DNA of 64,000 bases from Aquilaria yunnanensis (GCA_039654915.1 CM077597.1:81780001-81844000); one strand, 5' to 3'; positions 22,146-37,100 are shown, numbered from the stretch's first letter. The notes: generated by a model from the letters alone, not told the origin. Numbers and translations: made by a program.

Positions 22146-25100
22146 GTACTACTAAAAATCCCAATGATGTCTCACTATCGTTTAGTCCATATCAACTTTT
22201 TATTCGTTATGGGTTAATTACTTTATAGGGTAATGAAAGTGATGAAATGTTAGAGCACAAAAAGCTAAAGAAAGAAGTGAGGAATATGATCGTGGCCGGC
22301 ATTGAAGACCCTGCAAGAAACCTGGACTTGGTTGATTGGATTCAAAGGTTGGGGGTGTCGTATCATTTCCAAGAAGAGATTGAGGAGTTATTGCTGAAAA
22401 TGCTCGAAAAGCTTGATGAATATGTTGAGAACAATGCTGATGACCTTCACAAGATTTCACTATGCTTTAGGCTACTAAGGCAACAAGGCTACAAAGTGTC
22501 ATCTAGTATATGCCCCCACTATCTCTACATATATCTTCTCAATAAATATCTTAAGTCTATTTTTAATATTTGATATTTTATGTTAGATGATCTAAAATTT
22601 TTTACCCATTATGAAGAAATGTTTAACAGGTTCAAAGATGATGAAGGAAATTTTAAGGAATCTCTGAATAAAGATATTGAAGGGCTATTAAGCTTCTATG
22701 AAGCTAGTCATTTACAGGTTCACGGGGAAGATATCTTCGAAGAAGTACTCTGTTTCAGTGTCTCTCAACTCAAATTCCTTATAAAGGATATCTTAACTTG
22801 TCCACTTTCAACACGAGTCAATCATGCTCTGAAGTATCCTATTAGGAAGAACTTGCCGCGAGTTGGGGCAAGGTTCTACATCTCCACATATCAAGACATG
22901 CCTTCACACAACAAGAAAGTATTGAAATTTTCTAAGTTGGATTTCAATATCTTACAAAAGGAGCACCAAAGAGAGCTAAGCCAAATAACAAGGTTTATGT
23001 CTACTTATTTTTCTAAAAATAAATCTTCCTCTATTTAGGCGTAATCCAAAATAATTGACTATTAGCTTAATTCCTAGTTAACCCTCAAATTTTTCTAGTT
23101 TGAACAACAAGCCGAATAATCACCACTTGGCTTGTTTTTCTTCTACTCCACAAGAAATTTTAACAGCAACTTTACTCTTAAATTTCTAAAGTTTTTAATT
23201 TACTGATAATTTATATCAAGGCTTTAATAAAAAAAAAATTTGCGTGCTACTTTTACATACAAATTGGGGACAGAACAAATTTAGTCATAAAACTTCTCCT
23301 ACTTTCCTATTTTAGTTCAAAATTTTTTGTAAAGTGTTATTAAGTTCTTAATTTACTGGAAGAACATAATAGTTATCTTGCAAATAAAAACACGATATTC
23401 AAAGAGAAAAATCTTAACTATCACAAAATCCTTTCATAGTTTAAATTTTTTGAAATATAATTACCAAATAGTTTAAATTATTGTTTTTTAAAAAATTGAT
23501 ATCTCCAATTACTTTGATTGATATTCTTCTTTTCCTCTTAGTCAACCTGTTGACACCCAATTTCGTCCGGGTGTTTTAAAATTTTGAAAAAAATTTTATT
23601 AAAAAAAATTAATTTAAAAAAAAATATATATATATTACTATTATTATTAAAAAAAAATTTTTTAAAATATATTTTTGTTTTGTGAAAATTTGATTTAAAA
23701 TGATATATGTGTGAATATGTGTATGTTTGAAATAAAATAAAATTTCATGAAAAAAATGACAAAAAATTAAAAGTTTGAGGTAAAAATGACAAAATTAAGA
23801 AGTTTCAGGCAAAATTGACAAATTCTGAAAGTTCCAGGAGCATTTGGCAGTTTGTCACATAAAATTTTGAGCCTGCCGACGTTTTTGGCTCAAATTGACA
23901 GAAAACGACAAAATTGTCAAAATCAGAAGCTTCAGGAACTTATCCAGAGGCTGAGAGACGTAAAGGACTAAAATTGTCATTTTACCAATTTAAGAGATAA
24001 GTTTGAAATTTTTTATTAATTTATCCATCAACAGTTCAGCTAAACTTCCTCTATAAATAGCCCCCCAAATTTTGTGCTGAACACAGAGAAAAATAGAAAG
24101 AAAAGCTTAGAGCCCCGTTTTTAAAATAGAAAAAATTACAGCCTTAGTCCCTAGCTCCTCTTCCTTTCCTCAGAAAATCTCAAAACTTTTCATTTTGACG
24201 ATTAAGCCATCTTCTTCCCCGTCCGTCTGTCACCGTTTCTCTCTCTCTCTCTCACCTCTGCACGCTGCCCGTCCGCTCGCCGCCGTCGCTCGTCGCCCCG
24301 CCGTCCCACCCCGCCGACGTCGCCGTCCCCCCCTGCCCCTGGCTGTGCCGCCACCGTGCCCAGCCACCCCCCCCCCCCTTCGCCTCCCGCGCGACGTGCT
24401 TTGTTTCCTTTTCTGCAGAATTCAAAAATTAAAATCTAGGGTAAAACTCTCATTTTGTCCTTCAATTTTTCAATTTCTTTCACTTTGGTCACTAACCTTT
24501 TATTTTATTCTTGCAGAATTAATTCCTAACTATTTTAATTTTTACTTGTTTTACTTATTTGTTATTATTACTAACCCTCTTTTTTATTGTTATTAACTTA
24601 CTAACTTACTAACTTACTAACTTTTATTTTTATTGTTACTAACTTTTGCTAATTATTACAATTCATGGAAGGTTATACCTCCTATTTTTTTATTCTTTTA
24701 ATGGATGGCCAAAAAGCCCCATTTTTATCATTGTTTTTTAATATTTCTTTATGTGTTTTCTCTTTATTTGTTTATTATTTAATTTATGCATCTTTTACTT
24801 TTCTTTTAAATGGATGTCTAAACCAAAACAAAAAGAAAACCTCCACTTTATTCATTTTCCTTTATTTACTTTATGCAAAAAATTTTATTTTATTTAAAAA
24901 AAAAGAAATTAATCATGAAAAAAAAATAATATAAATAAGTAAATGATAACTAATTAAAATAAAATCCTTTTATGTGAATAATTAATTTTATTCTTTAAGA
25001 CTACCATAATATTTTTTTAAAAAAAAGCTAATTATCTTTTATTATTTCTTTAAAAAACAATAAAAAAATAATTAATTAACTTTTTATTCCTTTTATTAAA

Positions 25101-28100
25101 ATTAAATAAACATAAGTAAATAATCACAAAACAAAAATAAAAAAAATAAAAATCATTTCTTTTTAAATATATCTTTAAAAGTAGCAATAATTAAAATTTA
25201 ATAAAAATAATAATAAAAATCCAATAAAATTATGATTAAGATTGATAATTAATTAAATAATTAAAATTTAAAATTTAATAAAAATTAAACTCCATGTCCA
25301 AATGATCCGCCAGGATCCAATGGTTTGGAGAATAAAATTTTTTTTAATAAAAATAATAAAAATTAAAACAAAATCTTTCTTTAATAAAAGAAGCATATGA
25401 AAAATCAAAACTTTTCTTTTATGTTTAAAATATACATATAAATTTTTGGTTTTCTTTATTAAATAAATAAAAATCTTAATTAAATAATTACTTTTGGTTA
25501 ATCTTTTATTCAGAATAAATTATATAAATATCAAGACTTTTTATTTTATTTTTAATACACATATAAATCATTAGATTTTTTTTAAATAAAATCTTGATTA
25601 AATAATTACTTTTTGATTATTATTTTATCAAATAAATAGAATAAACATAAAATAAATGTCAACTCTTTAATTTCTTTACAGATTTTTGATATTAAATATT
25701 TAAAAATTATTTTTTGATTCTTTTATAAATTGAGTAATTATTTAAATAATAAATATCTTTCATTAAACAAAGAATCTTTCAAAACAAAACTAAAAGAATA
25801 AAAAAAAAGAAAAGAAAGAAAAGAAAAGTAAAAGAAAATAAGAAAGAATAAAAATATAAAAAAAGAAAGAAAGAAAAGAATAATAAAATATAAAAAAAAT
25901 AAAAAATATATTTAGTTAATATTAAAGACCATTAACAAATATAAAATTTCATAAATAAAAAGACTTATAAATTTATTAATTAAACTAATAATTAATTTAA
26001 TAATAAGAATTAAATAATTACGATAAATTAAATTTAATTTCCATATCCGGATGATCCGGCAGGATCTACGGTTTGGAAAATATCAAACTTTTTAAAATAA
26101 ATAAATTAAATAAAAAGATAAAAAATCCATATTTTTACAATATGGATAAAATTGTTTAAAATTTCACCAAATTCCGTGTCCAAATGACTCGGCAGAGTCC
26201 ATGGTTCGGAATCAAAATCTTCCGTGTCCAAATGACTCGGCAGAGTCCATGGTTCGGAAGTATAAAATTTTATACAAATTAACTTAAAAATCCACATTTC
26301 GACTAATTCAGTTAAAATCTCTAAATTAACTGAAAATTATTTAAAAGCAAAGCGAAACAAAATTAAAATCAACTAAGGTGCCAATTTTTGGGCGTTTTAA
26401 CAAAGTTGTTTTAACGTAACCGTACTCCCGAACCCCCGAACTCTCGCAGACCAATATTTAAGGTGACCAATCGACCTAGGTAAACAGATTGGTGGCGACT
26501 CCCGAAAACCCGACGTTGCCACAGCTTGGCGACTCCGCTGGGGACTCCACGTTAGTGAGTCGAGCCTAAAGTTGATTTGTTTTGATTTACTTTGCTTATT
26601 ATGTGGATTTATATGTTATATTTACTTATTCTAAACATGCATAATGCATTCACAATATGAAGCTCTATACCCGAGCTTCCTTAAATCAAACACGATTCTT
26701 TCTAAGCGGAATTGGTGTTGCTGTCCTTGTGAGGCCACGGTCTCCAAGCCTTCACCGGTTTCAAAGTAGCAAAGTAGTGTATTGCCTTCTGAGACGGTTA
26801 GTCTCTGCATGGGCCCACGAAAAGCTACGACTCGAATTAATCCATTCCTTACATTAACCCTAGAGGGTAAGGAATCGGGCCGTCACTATGATTTAGTGAC
26901 GGGATTCGGGAACTATCCCTTGCCTTTTTGATAAGTTACCTTATGCATATAGAACTCCCCACTTAACCATAGAACTGACCATAGAATTTCTACCATTTTA
27001 CCAACGCCATAAGCACGTCCTTGTTATGCTATGTTGTTGCTCTACACTTTTATTTTCTTCGTGTCTTATATTTATGGTTTTAATTCATTTTTCCATAATA
27101 CTTCATGAGTTGTTAATTGCTATTTAACTTATTAATAACCTTATCTTTCTTGTGCAATTATTCTTCATGCATCAAAACCACGCATCAAATTATGCTAACT
27201 TTTTTGTCTTTATAATGACAACTAAAAGTTTTGAAGTTCTACGATAATGGATAAGCAAACTCACTCATTGCATGCATTCCATTACATTAATCACGTGCAT
27301 ATAAAGTATGATAAAAATAATCTCATTGCATGCATTCCATTACATCAATCACACGCATATAAAATCTGATAAAAATAATCTCATTGCATGCATTCCATTA
27401 CATTAATCACATGCATATAAAATCTGATAAAAATAATCTCATTGCATGCATTCCATTACATTAATCACGTGCATATAAAGTCTGATAAAAACATAATCTC
27501 ACTTTATATTGCATGCATCCATTACATCAATCACACGCATATAAAATCTGATAAAAATAATCTCATTGCATGCATTCCATTACATCAATCACGTGCATAT
27601 AAATTTTGATAAAAACATAATCTCATTGCATGCATCCATCACATCAATCATATACGCATAGAATCTAATAAAATATGCCTTACTTTTAAAAGGATAAAAT
27701 TGGACCTCGACACCGATATTCAACTCGGCTCCAAATAAGATTAATGGCAGAACAAATCGAAGGACGTCTCATAAAGATAGAGTCCAAGATAGAAAGTATG
27801 GCCGAACAAATAAGACAATTGATCGAGCTAATCAAGGCGAAAGCAATTCAAGAAGCACAAGTTCAGCCACCCATGACAGAAAGAGAAATGGTCACTTTGT
27901 TTGTCCAGACACTGAAGTACCTATATTATGACGAACTCATTGGCAATTCGGCAACTAATTTTTCTAACATTGTCATGTCTGGAGAAAGAATCGAGCATGA
28001 GATTAGGACTGGGAATATTGCTGAATCCTTTAATAATCCTATGAAAAGAGGAGGACCATCCAGAAGAAAAGATGACGAAGTACAACAAATAGGACGCGGA

Positions 28101-31100
28101 AGAAGGATTCCCCTCGTGGATACTATGGCTATCGGACCTCGCCTATCCTATTTTGCCAATGGGCCCGATAATTACCTTCCAAATAGGCCCAATGATTATC
28201 CTCTGAATAGGCCCAATAATTATCCTCCAAATAGGCCCAATGATTATCCTTCCAATAGGCCCAACAATTATCCTTTTAACAGACCTAATCAGTCATGGCC
28301 ACCTACTCCTACTCCTCCAGTACCTGCACCAAGACCAAGAGAAGTTTTCACACCAATTTCCATGACTTATACTGAGTTATACCCAAAACTCATCGAAAGA
28401 CAATTTATCCGTCCAATTCCTACAAAACCATTCAAACCCCCATATCCAAGGTGGTATGACCCTAACATTACCTGCCCATATCATGATGGCGTTCCAGGCC
28501 ATGGCTTGGAAAACTGCATGGCATTGAAGTGTATAGTTCAACAATTAATCGAGTCAAAGTGGTTGGACTTTTCCGATGAGCCAAATGTCACCCACAATCC
28601 ATTGCCGCCTCATCAAGCAAAACCAAGTCCAAGTTGCTAGGCCCGATGTGATTGATAATTGAAAAGTGAAGATTTCGAGCTAGAATTACATTGACTTTGG
28701 AAGGCCTCCAAGTCAGATCTGACCTAACAGTCCGCATACATTTTTGAATGACAGGGAATCCTTTGAATAAACTTGTATCTTTGAAAGCTTGCAAAAGTAA
28801 TCTAATAGTAAAAATCTCCTAGATTTAGTCCAGAATCTAGGGTGTAGTCTTTGTTAAATGGACACCTGCTATTCTTTTTCTGGTACAACAAAAAGATGTG
28901 ATGCGTGCATTCTACTACTTTCCATTTTTACACTCTTTCCATTATACTATCCATTATTGCTATCATACTTTGCTTTCTAAATGATACTACTCGTGGGTGA
29001 AAATAAAAAGTTAAGGGAAATTTGATAGTAATGATCTTGAAAGTGCTGCCAAATCTAGTAAGAAGGATTTCATATGTTGCACCTCAACCCTCAAAAAGAA
29101 TTCACAGTGGTTATCAACATCCTTGCAAGAAGTTTGGGGTTAGTTTCCAAACAAGGTAGCTCTCATATTAAATGACTTCAGTGGCTTCCCAATTCTCATA
29201 AATGCTCAAAAAAAAAAAAAAGGTTCTCAGTTTTCCGCAACACAAACTCCGAAAAGAAAAAGTTCATCCCTTTCATCAAAAAGCCATTAAAGGGAAAATC
29301 CAAAAAAAAATCCAAAAAAAAAAGAGAGACTAAGAAGAAAATAAAGCCACTTGAGTCATCTCACTTCAAGAAGGCTACGATCTCGGTTCTCCATAACACA
29401 AACTCCAAAAAAAAAAAAAAAAGGGAAAAAGTTCATCCCTTCCATCAAAAAGCTAACAAGGGAAAATTCAAAACCAAAAAAAAAAAGAAGAGAGACTGAG
29501 AGCAAATACAAACAAGTAAGGCCACTTGAGTCATCACACTTCAAGAGGGCTATGATCTCGGTTCTCTGCAACACAAACTCCGAAAAGAAAAAAAGTTCAT
29601 CCCTTCCATCAAAAAGCCAACAAGGGAAAATTCAAAACCAAAAAGAGACTGAGAACAAGCACGAGCAAGCAAGGCCACTTGAGTCATCTCACTTCAAGAG
29701 AGTTATCAAGTATGTCATCACCATAGTTCACACAAAAAAAAGAAAGGGAAACAAAAAAAAAACAAAAAAAAAAACAAAAGAAAAGAAAAAGGGCTCAAAC
29801 TAGAGCAAAAGAAAAAAAGAAAAAGTGAGCTATGGATTCTAGACTGAAAACCTGCAAAGGCGGTTTAGAAGACAAAAGCAACCCTCAAACCAAACGTACA
29901 CAAAGACCACGATAGTTGGGGGGCAACAATTGAGGTCTAACTTTCTAGAAAAAAGTGGCAAGTTTGAGGTCATCACTATTGAGTTTTTCACCATAATCAA
30001 ATCTGCTCACGAGTAGTATTAAAAGACTATTCTTTCACACCACTTAAATATAACTTTCCTCAGACCTAACATCCCCATTCAGTCAAAAGACTATAATTGT
30101 GAAACATATTTCTACCTTATTTAATACTGCTCACGAGTAGTATTAAAAGACCCTTCTTTCACACCATTCAAACTTAACGTTCCTCGGACCTAACACTTAC
30201 CTCTTGATATCATCGTCATTCAGTTAAAAAGCTATTATTGTGAATCATGTTTCTACCTTATTGCCTTGCACAGTTTATGTCTTCGAGTTGGAAAGGGAAG
30301 AATGGCAGGATATTTTAATTAAAAACAAAGACCGTAAATTACTTTGTCAAGTTTTACAAATTGATGAAAGTTTTTCTTTAAGGCCAAACCATTATTCATT
30401 AATGTATGTAGACTTAAAAGTGAGGAGATAGCTTGAGTCTTTCTTTAAGAAGATGTGGTTCTTGTAAGAGAAATTCATGATCAAGGACCATCACAAAGGC
30501 CTAGAAATGCTCAACCTTCTGTTAAATCAAAGATGAGATGATAACTTTTATCCACATAAACACCAAATTCAGGGGGGCAAAGTAGTTTCTACGAAGCATA
30601 AGAGGAGTACTGCCAACAAAGAAGTTCAATAGATAAGGGGGCAAGTCTTATGGATCAAAACATGAGTTCAAGGAAGAGCAATCATTCAGATTATAACATG
30701 GGAATAAGTAAGTGTCGGCACGGTCACAAGAAAAGGGGCAAAGCAGACATTGAAAGTAAAGCCTTTGATGGTATCAAATCCATGACAATGGATGAGTACC
30801 CGAAAGAGATATAAATTATGAGGCGGGCCAACTTTAAAGAAATTGAGGCCAAAATTCAAAGAACAAGTCAAAGAAAGAGGATTTTGAAAAGAGTTGGGCT
30901 TTTGAGGCAGCGAACAAAAGCTGGAAAACATAAAGAGATTCAATGATAGTCCAAGAAGGCCATCACAAAGAGGATCTAGTAAAACAAAGACATAAAGAAC
31001 TAGATCCATAAAAAAAAAAAAAAGCCATTAGTTACACATGCTCTGCATTCATGCATTTAATATCATGCATACATAGCCTTTACATAACAAGGACCAAACG

Positions 31101-34100
31101 GTAAGCACATCTACGGCACAGCTACAGCAATATAAGCTGAGATCTCAATGTCATCAGCTCTTACCAATCTATCACTGGATACACAGCTAATATGCGGGAC
31201 CAACCCGCATCAAGAATTCAAGGATAAAGTAGACAATATTGTCAAAAGCTTGGCTACTGATTCAATAATCGAGACTACACCTGGAAGGACAGGATTGACG
31301 TCAGCTAGTAGTATCCAAGATAAGAGATAGCTATAGCCAAGGATAAGGCAGATATCAAAAAATATAAAGTAGAGAATATTGTCAAAAGCCTGGCAATTGA
31401 TTCAATAATCGAGGCTACACCTGGAAGGACAGGATTGATGCCAGCTTAGCAGCATCCAAGATAAGAGATAGTTAAAGATAAGGCAGACATCAAAAAATAT
31501 TGTCGTTGAAAATTTGTCAAAAGCGGACAATGGATTCAATAATCGAGGACTGGATCGACGTCAGCTCGATGGAATATAAAAAATATCTATCACATCAAAA
31601 TGAAGTAGGATCCACTTTTCCGGTTAAGCGGTGAATACGGTACTCTGTGACTCTCAAGTCGGTTCTCTCAGTTGCCCATAATAACTGATTTTTTCCTCTC
31701 TTATTTCTTTTACTTCCCTCTAGAAAATGGATCCTACTCTTTCTGTCTTACGAAAATATTTTCCTTCTCTCCCAATGAACATCCTCAAAAAGATCTACCA
31801 AGTTCGCTGTGAACGATTAAGAGCTCTGATGCATAAAGGAATCCCTGAAGATGTACGGTGATTAATTGAAGCTAAGGTTCGTCTGGCAGGTGAAATCCCA
31901 GAGGCATTTGTGTCTCACATGCCTGGTGTAGGCAAAAGCTCTTATGCCAAAAAGCGAAGAGCGAGGAGACTAGGCGTCTGTCATAAATGCGGACGCTGGA
32001 CCTGTAATACTAAATGTCGTTCTTTAGGGATGATCTCTGATAATCGAGAAGATAAAATACGATTCATTAAGAATGGCCTGAGTAAGGACTCATTGGATGA
32101 TATCCAATTGACTCTTGAGACGCATTCTTGTGGATCCGTGCAACGTGAACTTCTCGATTTATGGAGCATTTTTCATGAAGAACGAGAACGATACAGTCCC
32201 GGGAATCTGACGTTAAACGACCCTATTTGCCAGCTTGTAAGAAAACTGGATGGGAAGCAAATCCTCGACTCATAGAAGCCGTTAATCCCGTTACTGGACG
32301 TAAAACCAGTGGAAGATGTGAGCCACAGTCACAATCACTGTACATACAATTTATCATATTTAAAATTTTCCATTTTTCTTTTAATAATGTATTTGCTCCC
32401 GTAAGTGTAATCGACACGTTATCCATTTCATCGCTATAAATGCATGTTCTTCCAGTCGGTTATCTAAGTTTCCTTCAATAACTAATTCCTTTCCATCATC
32501 TCTCAAATTCTTCTCTCATCAATGGATTCTACTCTTTCTACCCTACGAAAATATTTTCCTTCTCTTCCAATAAAAGTCCTTAAAAAGATCTACCTTGCTA
32601 GATGTGAAAGAATCAGAGTTTTTACACGCAAAGGCATTCCCGATAATGTGCAGTGGATAATTGAAGCTAAGGTCCGTTTGGCAGGTGAAGTTCCAGATGC
32701 ATTTATGCCCCGCATGCCCGGTTTAGGTAAAAGCCGTTATGCCAAAAGGCGAAGAGCAAAGAGACTAGGCGTGTGTTATAAATGTGGGCGATGGAATTGT
32801 ATTACTAAATGTCACTCTTTAGGATACATCTCCATAAATCGTGAAGATAAAAGAAAATTCATTAAGAATGGCCTGCGTAAGGAATCTCTGGAAGATATCC
32901 GAGAGACTCTTGAAACGCATTCTTGTGGAAAAGTGCAAGGTCAAATTGTCAAATTGTGGAGGACTTACCATAAAGAACGAGACCGTTACAGTCTTGGGAA
33001 TGTGACTGTAAACGACCCTGTCTGCCAGCTTGTAAGAAAACTGGATGGGAAGCAAGCCCTCGACTCATAGAAGGCATTGAAGCCATTACTAGATATAAAT
33101 CAGTGGAAGATGAGAGCCACAGTCATGATTGCTGTACATATAAGCTGTCATTTGTCTTTTCTTTTGACAATAATGTACTTGCTTCTGTAAGTGTAATTAA
33201 CGCATTATCCCTTTCATCACTATAAATATGTGTTAGTTATTTTCGTTTCCTACAATCACTAATTTCTTTCTTTGCCTCCTTCATCAATGGAGTCTTCTCT
33301 TTCCGCCCTACGAAAGTATTTTCCTTCCTTCCCAATAAATGTTCTTAAAAAGATTTATCAAGCTAGATGTGAACGATTCAGAGTATTTATGCACAAAGGC
33401 ATTCCTGATAATGTGCGGTGGCTAATTGAAGCTAAGGTTCGTTCAGCTGGTGAAGTTCCAGAAGCGTTCTTTCCCCGTATGCCCGGCTTTGGTAAAAGCG
33501 CTTATGCCAAAAAAAGAAGAGCAAAGAGGCTAGGTGTTTGTCATAATTGTGGATGGTGGATTTGCGGCAATAAATGTCGTTCTCCAGGAGTGATCACCAG
33601 AAATCGTAGTGATAGAATAAGATTCATTAAGAATGGCTTGCGTAAGGAATCTCTAGAAGATATTCGAGAGGTTCTTGAAGCGCATTCTTGCGGAATAGTG
33701 CAATTTGAGATTGTTGGATTATGGATAATTTTCCAAAAAGAACGAGATCGCTACAGTCTTGGGAATCTGACCCTAAACGACCCTGTTTGCCAGTTTGTGA
33801 GAAAGCTAGATGAGATGCAAATCACCGATTCATAGAAAGCATTGAAGCCATTACTGGACGCAAAGCCAGTGGAAGACAAGGATCAAAGTCACGATTACTG
33901 TACGTGCTAGCTGTCGCTTTTGAAATTTTCCTCCCCTTTTGGTAATAATGTATCCACTCCTGACATGAGCCATAGTCACGACACTGTACATGCTAGCTGT
34001 CGCTTTTGAAATTTTCCTTCTCCTTTGGCAATAATGTACCCACTCCTGACACGGACTACTGTATATAGCTGCCACTTTTGAAATTTTCCTTCTCTTCCAA

Positions 34101-37100
34101 CAATCACGTACCTACTCCTGACGTAAGCTACAGTAGTGACTACTGTATATGCTAGCAGCTATTTTGAAAATTTTCCTCCTCTTTTAACGATAGTGTACCC
34201 ATACCTGACCAGAGTCGTACTCGTGACTATTGTGTATAGCTAGCAATAATGTATCCATTCTTGAAAATAAAATTATTGCCTTATCTCTTCATCTCTATAA
34301 ATATATCCTCTTTTCTCACAAGGGTAAGGATAAGAATGGAGAAAACCCCAACTCGTAAATCCCGAAGTATTTGTGTATTTTCTGGGGCTTTTCCTGGAAA
34401 AGATGAAGAGTATTTAAAAGCAGCCAACCATTTGGGTAGAGTATTAGCTGAGCGAAAAATACATTTAGTTTATGGAAGAGGTAGTGTCGGATTAATGGGA
34501 GGTGTAGCATCAGCAGCATCTCTAGGAGGAAGTCAAGTTCTGGGCATTATCCCTGGACCTCTGAAATTTATTTCTGGGGGCACGATTGGAGAAAAATTAG
34601 TGGTTAAAAATTTGCAAGAGCGTGTGTTACAAATGCTTTTAAATGCTGATGCTTTTATCGCTCTACCAGGTGGTTTTGGCACATTGGGAGAAGTCTTTCA
34701 AATTGCTTCCATGGCCCAACTTAATTTGCATAAGAAACCCATTGGGCTTTTAAATGTTAACAATTTCTTTACAGGTCTGATAGCTTTTATGGATTATGCT
34801 ATGCAGAAGAATTTCATATCAAGAGTGGCACGGCGAATCATAATATCCGCAACAACTGCTGAAGAATTGCTAGATAAAATACAAGCTTTTGTTCCTGAAC
34901 CAGATCCAGCAATGATTCAGATAGACTGGACACGACAGTCTTTCCCGACCAGTTCACTCCCATAATGGTCCTCTACTCACCCTGTTGAAGTATTGTGGAA
35001 GAAAGAAGCGATCTGATCCGTTTTTCTTGTCCTTTAGTTTTATTATCAGCATTTTCTTTCGCGTTTCAGTTTTTCCTTTCAGGGAATTTCTTTTTTTTAT
35101 AATATAGTTTCGTCCATGCTGATATTAAAACCATAGGACAATGCCTTTAGGTTGGAATGGCTGAGTAAAGAGTAATTTTTGTTACTCTTGAGACGCATCC
35201 TATTAGGTCTACTAGTGTGGCAACGTCGGGTTTTCTGGAGTCGCCACCAATCGGTTTACTTAGGTCGATTGGTCACCTTAAAATTGGTCTGCGAGAGTTC
35301 GGGAATCGGGAGTACGGTTACGCTAAAACAATATTGTTATAGCGCCCAAAATTGGCACCTTAGTTGATTTTAATTTTGTTTTACTTTGCTTTTTAAAAAT
35401 TTTCAGTTAATTTAGATATTTTAACTGAATTAGTCAAAAATGTGGATTTTGGTAATTAATTCGGGTAAAATTTTATACTTCCGAACCATGGACTCTGCCG
35501 AGTCATTTGGACACGGAAGATTTTGATTCCGAACCATGGACTCTGCCGAGTCATTTGGACACGGAATTTTGGTGAAATTTTAAACAATTTTATCCATATT
35601 GTAAAAATATGGATTTTTATCTTTTTATTTAATTTATTTATTTATTTTTTTTAAAAAAAAAGTTTAATATTTTCCAAACCGTAGATCCTGCCGGATCATC
35701 CGGATATAGAAATTGATTTAATTTATCGTAATTATTTAATTCTTATTATCATGAAATTAATTTTTAAATGATAATTTTGTTCATGAATGATTTTTAATAC
35801 AAATTAAAAATTTATCTTTTTTTTTTAACTTTCTTTCTTTTTCTTTTTTATTTATTTATTTTTACTTTCTTTTTTTTTTTTAATTTTCTTTCTTTTATCT
35901 TTCTTTATCTTTATCTTATCTTTCTTTTTTTTTTTTTTTTTTTCTTTTATCTTTCTTTATCTTTTCTTTTATTTTTCTTATCTTTTCTTTTATTTCTTTC
36001 TTTTTTTATCTTTTATTTCTTTCTTTTATTTTTATCTTATCTTTCTTTTATTTTTCTTGTCTTTTCTTTCTTTTTTTTTTGTTTACTTTTTTTGTTTTCT
36101 TGTTTAATGAAAGATATTTATTATTTTAAAGGATTACTCAATTTATAAAATAATTAAAAAAAAAAATAATAATTAATTTTTATTTAATAAGAAGTTAATT
36201 TAAAAGAATTAAAGAGTTTAAAAATAAAAATTTTGATCATGGTACGGGGCGTTGTTACTCAGCCAGACCCTCTTCACCAGGTGAAGCAGCTCAAAAGCGG
36301 GCACGAGACAGTTTCCAGCCAATATACCATGAACTAAAATTTTTTTATTTTTTTATTATTATTTTTTTTTATTTTTTTATTATTTTTTTTTTATAAAAGA
36401 TTAACCAAAAGTAATTGTTTTATTAAGAGAATCAAAAATTTATATGTATATTTTAAACAAAAGAAGAAAATTTTTGATATTTATTTAATTTATTTTGGAA
36501 TAAAAGATTATTTAACTGAAAACTTATATGTATTTTAAAACAAAAGTCTTGATATTTTTATTTTTTTATATTCTTCTTTGTTTGATGAAAGATTTTTTTT
36601 TAATTTTAATTTATATTTCTGAAAATATATCTAATCAATAAGTCAAAAATATTTAAGAGAAAATTCAATTATTTTTGTTTTATTTTGTATTATTTTGAAA
36701 TTATTTGATTAAGATTTTTATAAAGGAAACAAAAAGTTATATCTTTTAATAAGCAAAATATTACTTGAATAAAATATTAACCCAAAATTTTTATTCCTTT
36801 CCTTCTTTTTATTAATAAAGAAAAACTAAAAAAAAAAATTATATTTTAAAAGAAATAAATAAAATATTATTGAAAAATATTAACTCAAAATTTACTCTTT
36901 TTATTCTTTTTATTAATAAAGAAAACTAAAAAAAAGTTATATTTTAAAAGAAATAAATAAAATATTACTGAAAAATATTAACCCAAAATTTTACGCTTTT
37001 TATTCTTTTTATTAATAAATAAAACTAAAAAAATTATATATTAATAGATAATTAATATATTAGTCTAAAGTTTTTATTTTTTATAAAGAAAAAAGTTATT

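Larger units (their letters stand above)
28641..31726. other. Non-coding middle of the outer element
   Basis: No pol domain is recognisable. Contents are a C-rich intergenic part to about 29200, tandem repeats at 29200-29715, A-rich tracts to 29820, repeats at about 29995-30250, and a second repeat group at 31220-31575. Short open frames (30240-30431 without ATG, and 31148-31330) have counterparts in the inner element. They lack family resemblance and probably are not genes. Confidence 0.5.

Noticed and set aside
30240..30431. 63-codon frame conserved with 44251-44442
   Set aside because: It has no ATG start, lies in repeat-rich non-coding DNA and shows no recognisable domain. Conservation is expected from the recent common origin of the elements.
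30686..31009. 107-codon minus-strand frame with a counterpart at 43689-43997
   Set aside because: It is antisense to the element with no promoter or domain, and its start differs between the copies. Likely chance.
31727..34965. Integrated plant RNA virus
   Set aside because: The Cys-cluster proteins recall a viral nucleic-acid-binding family, but no replicase, movement or coat protein gene is present. LOG is a plant/bacterial enzyme family, and the block lies neatly within LTR element boundaries.
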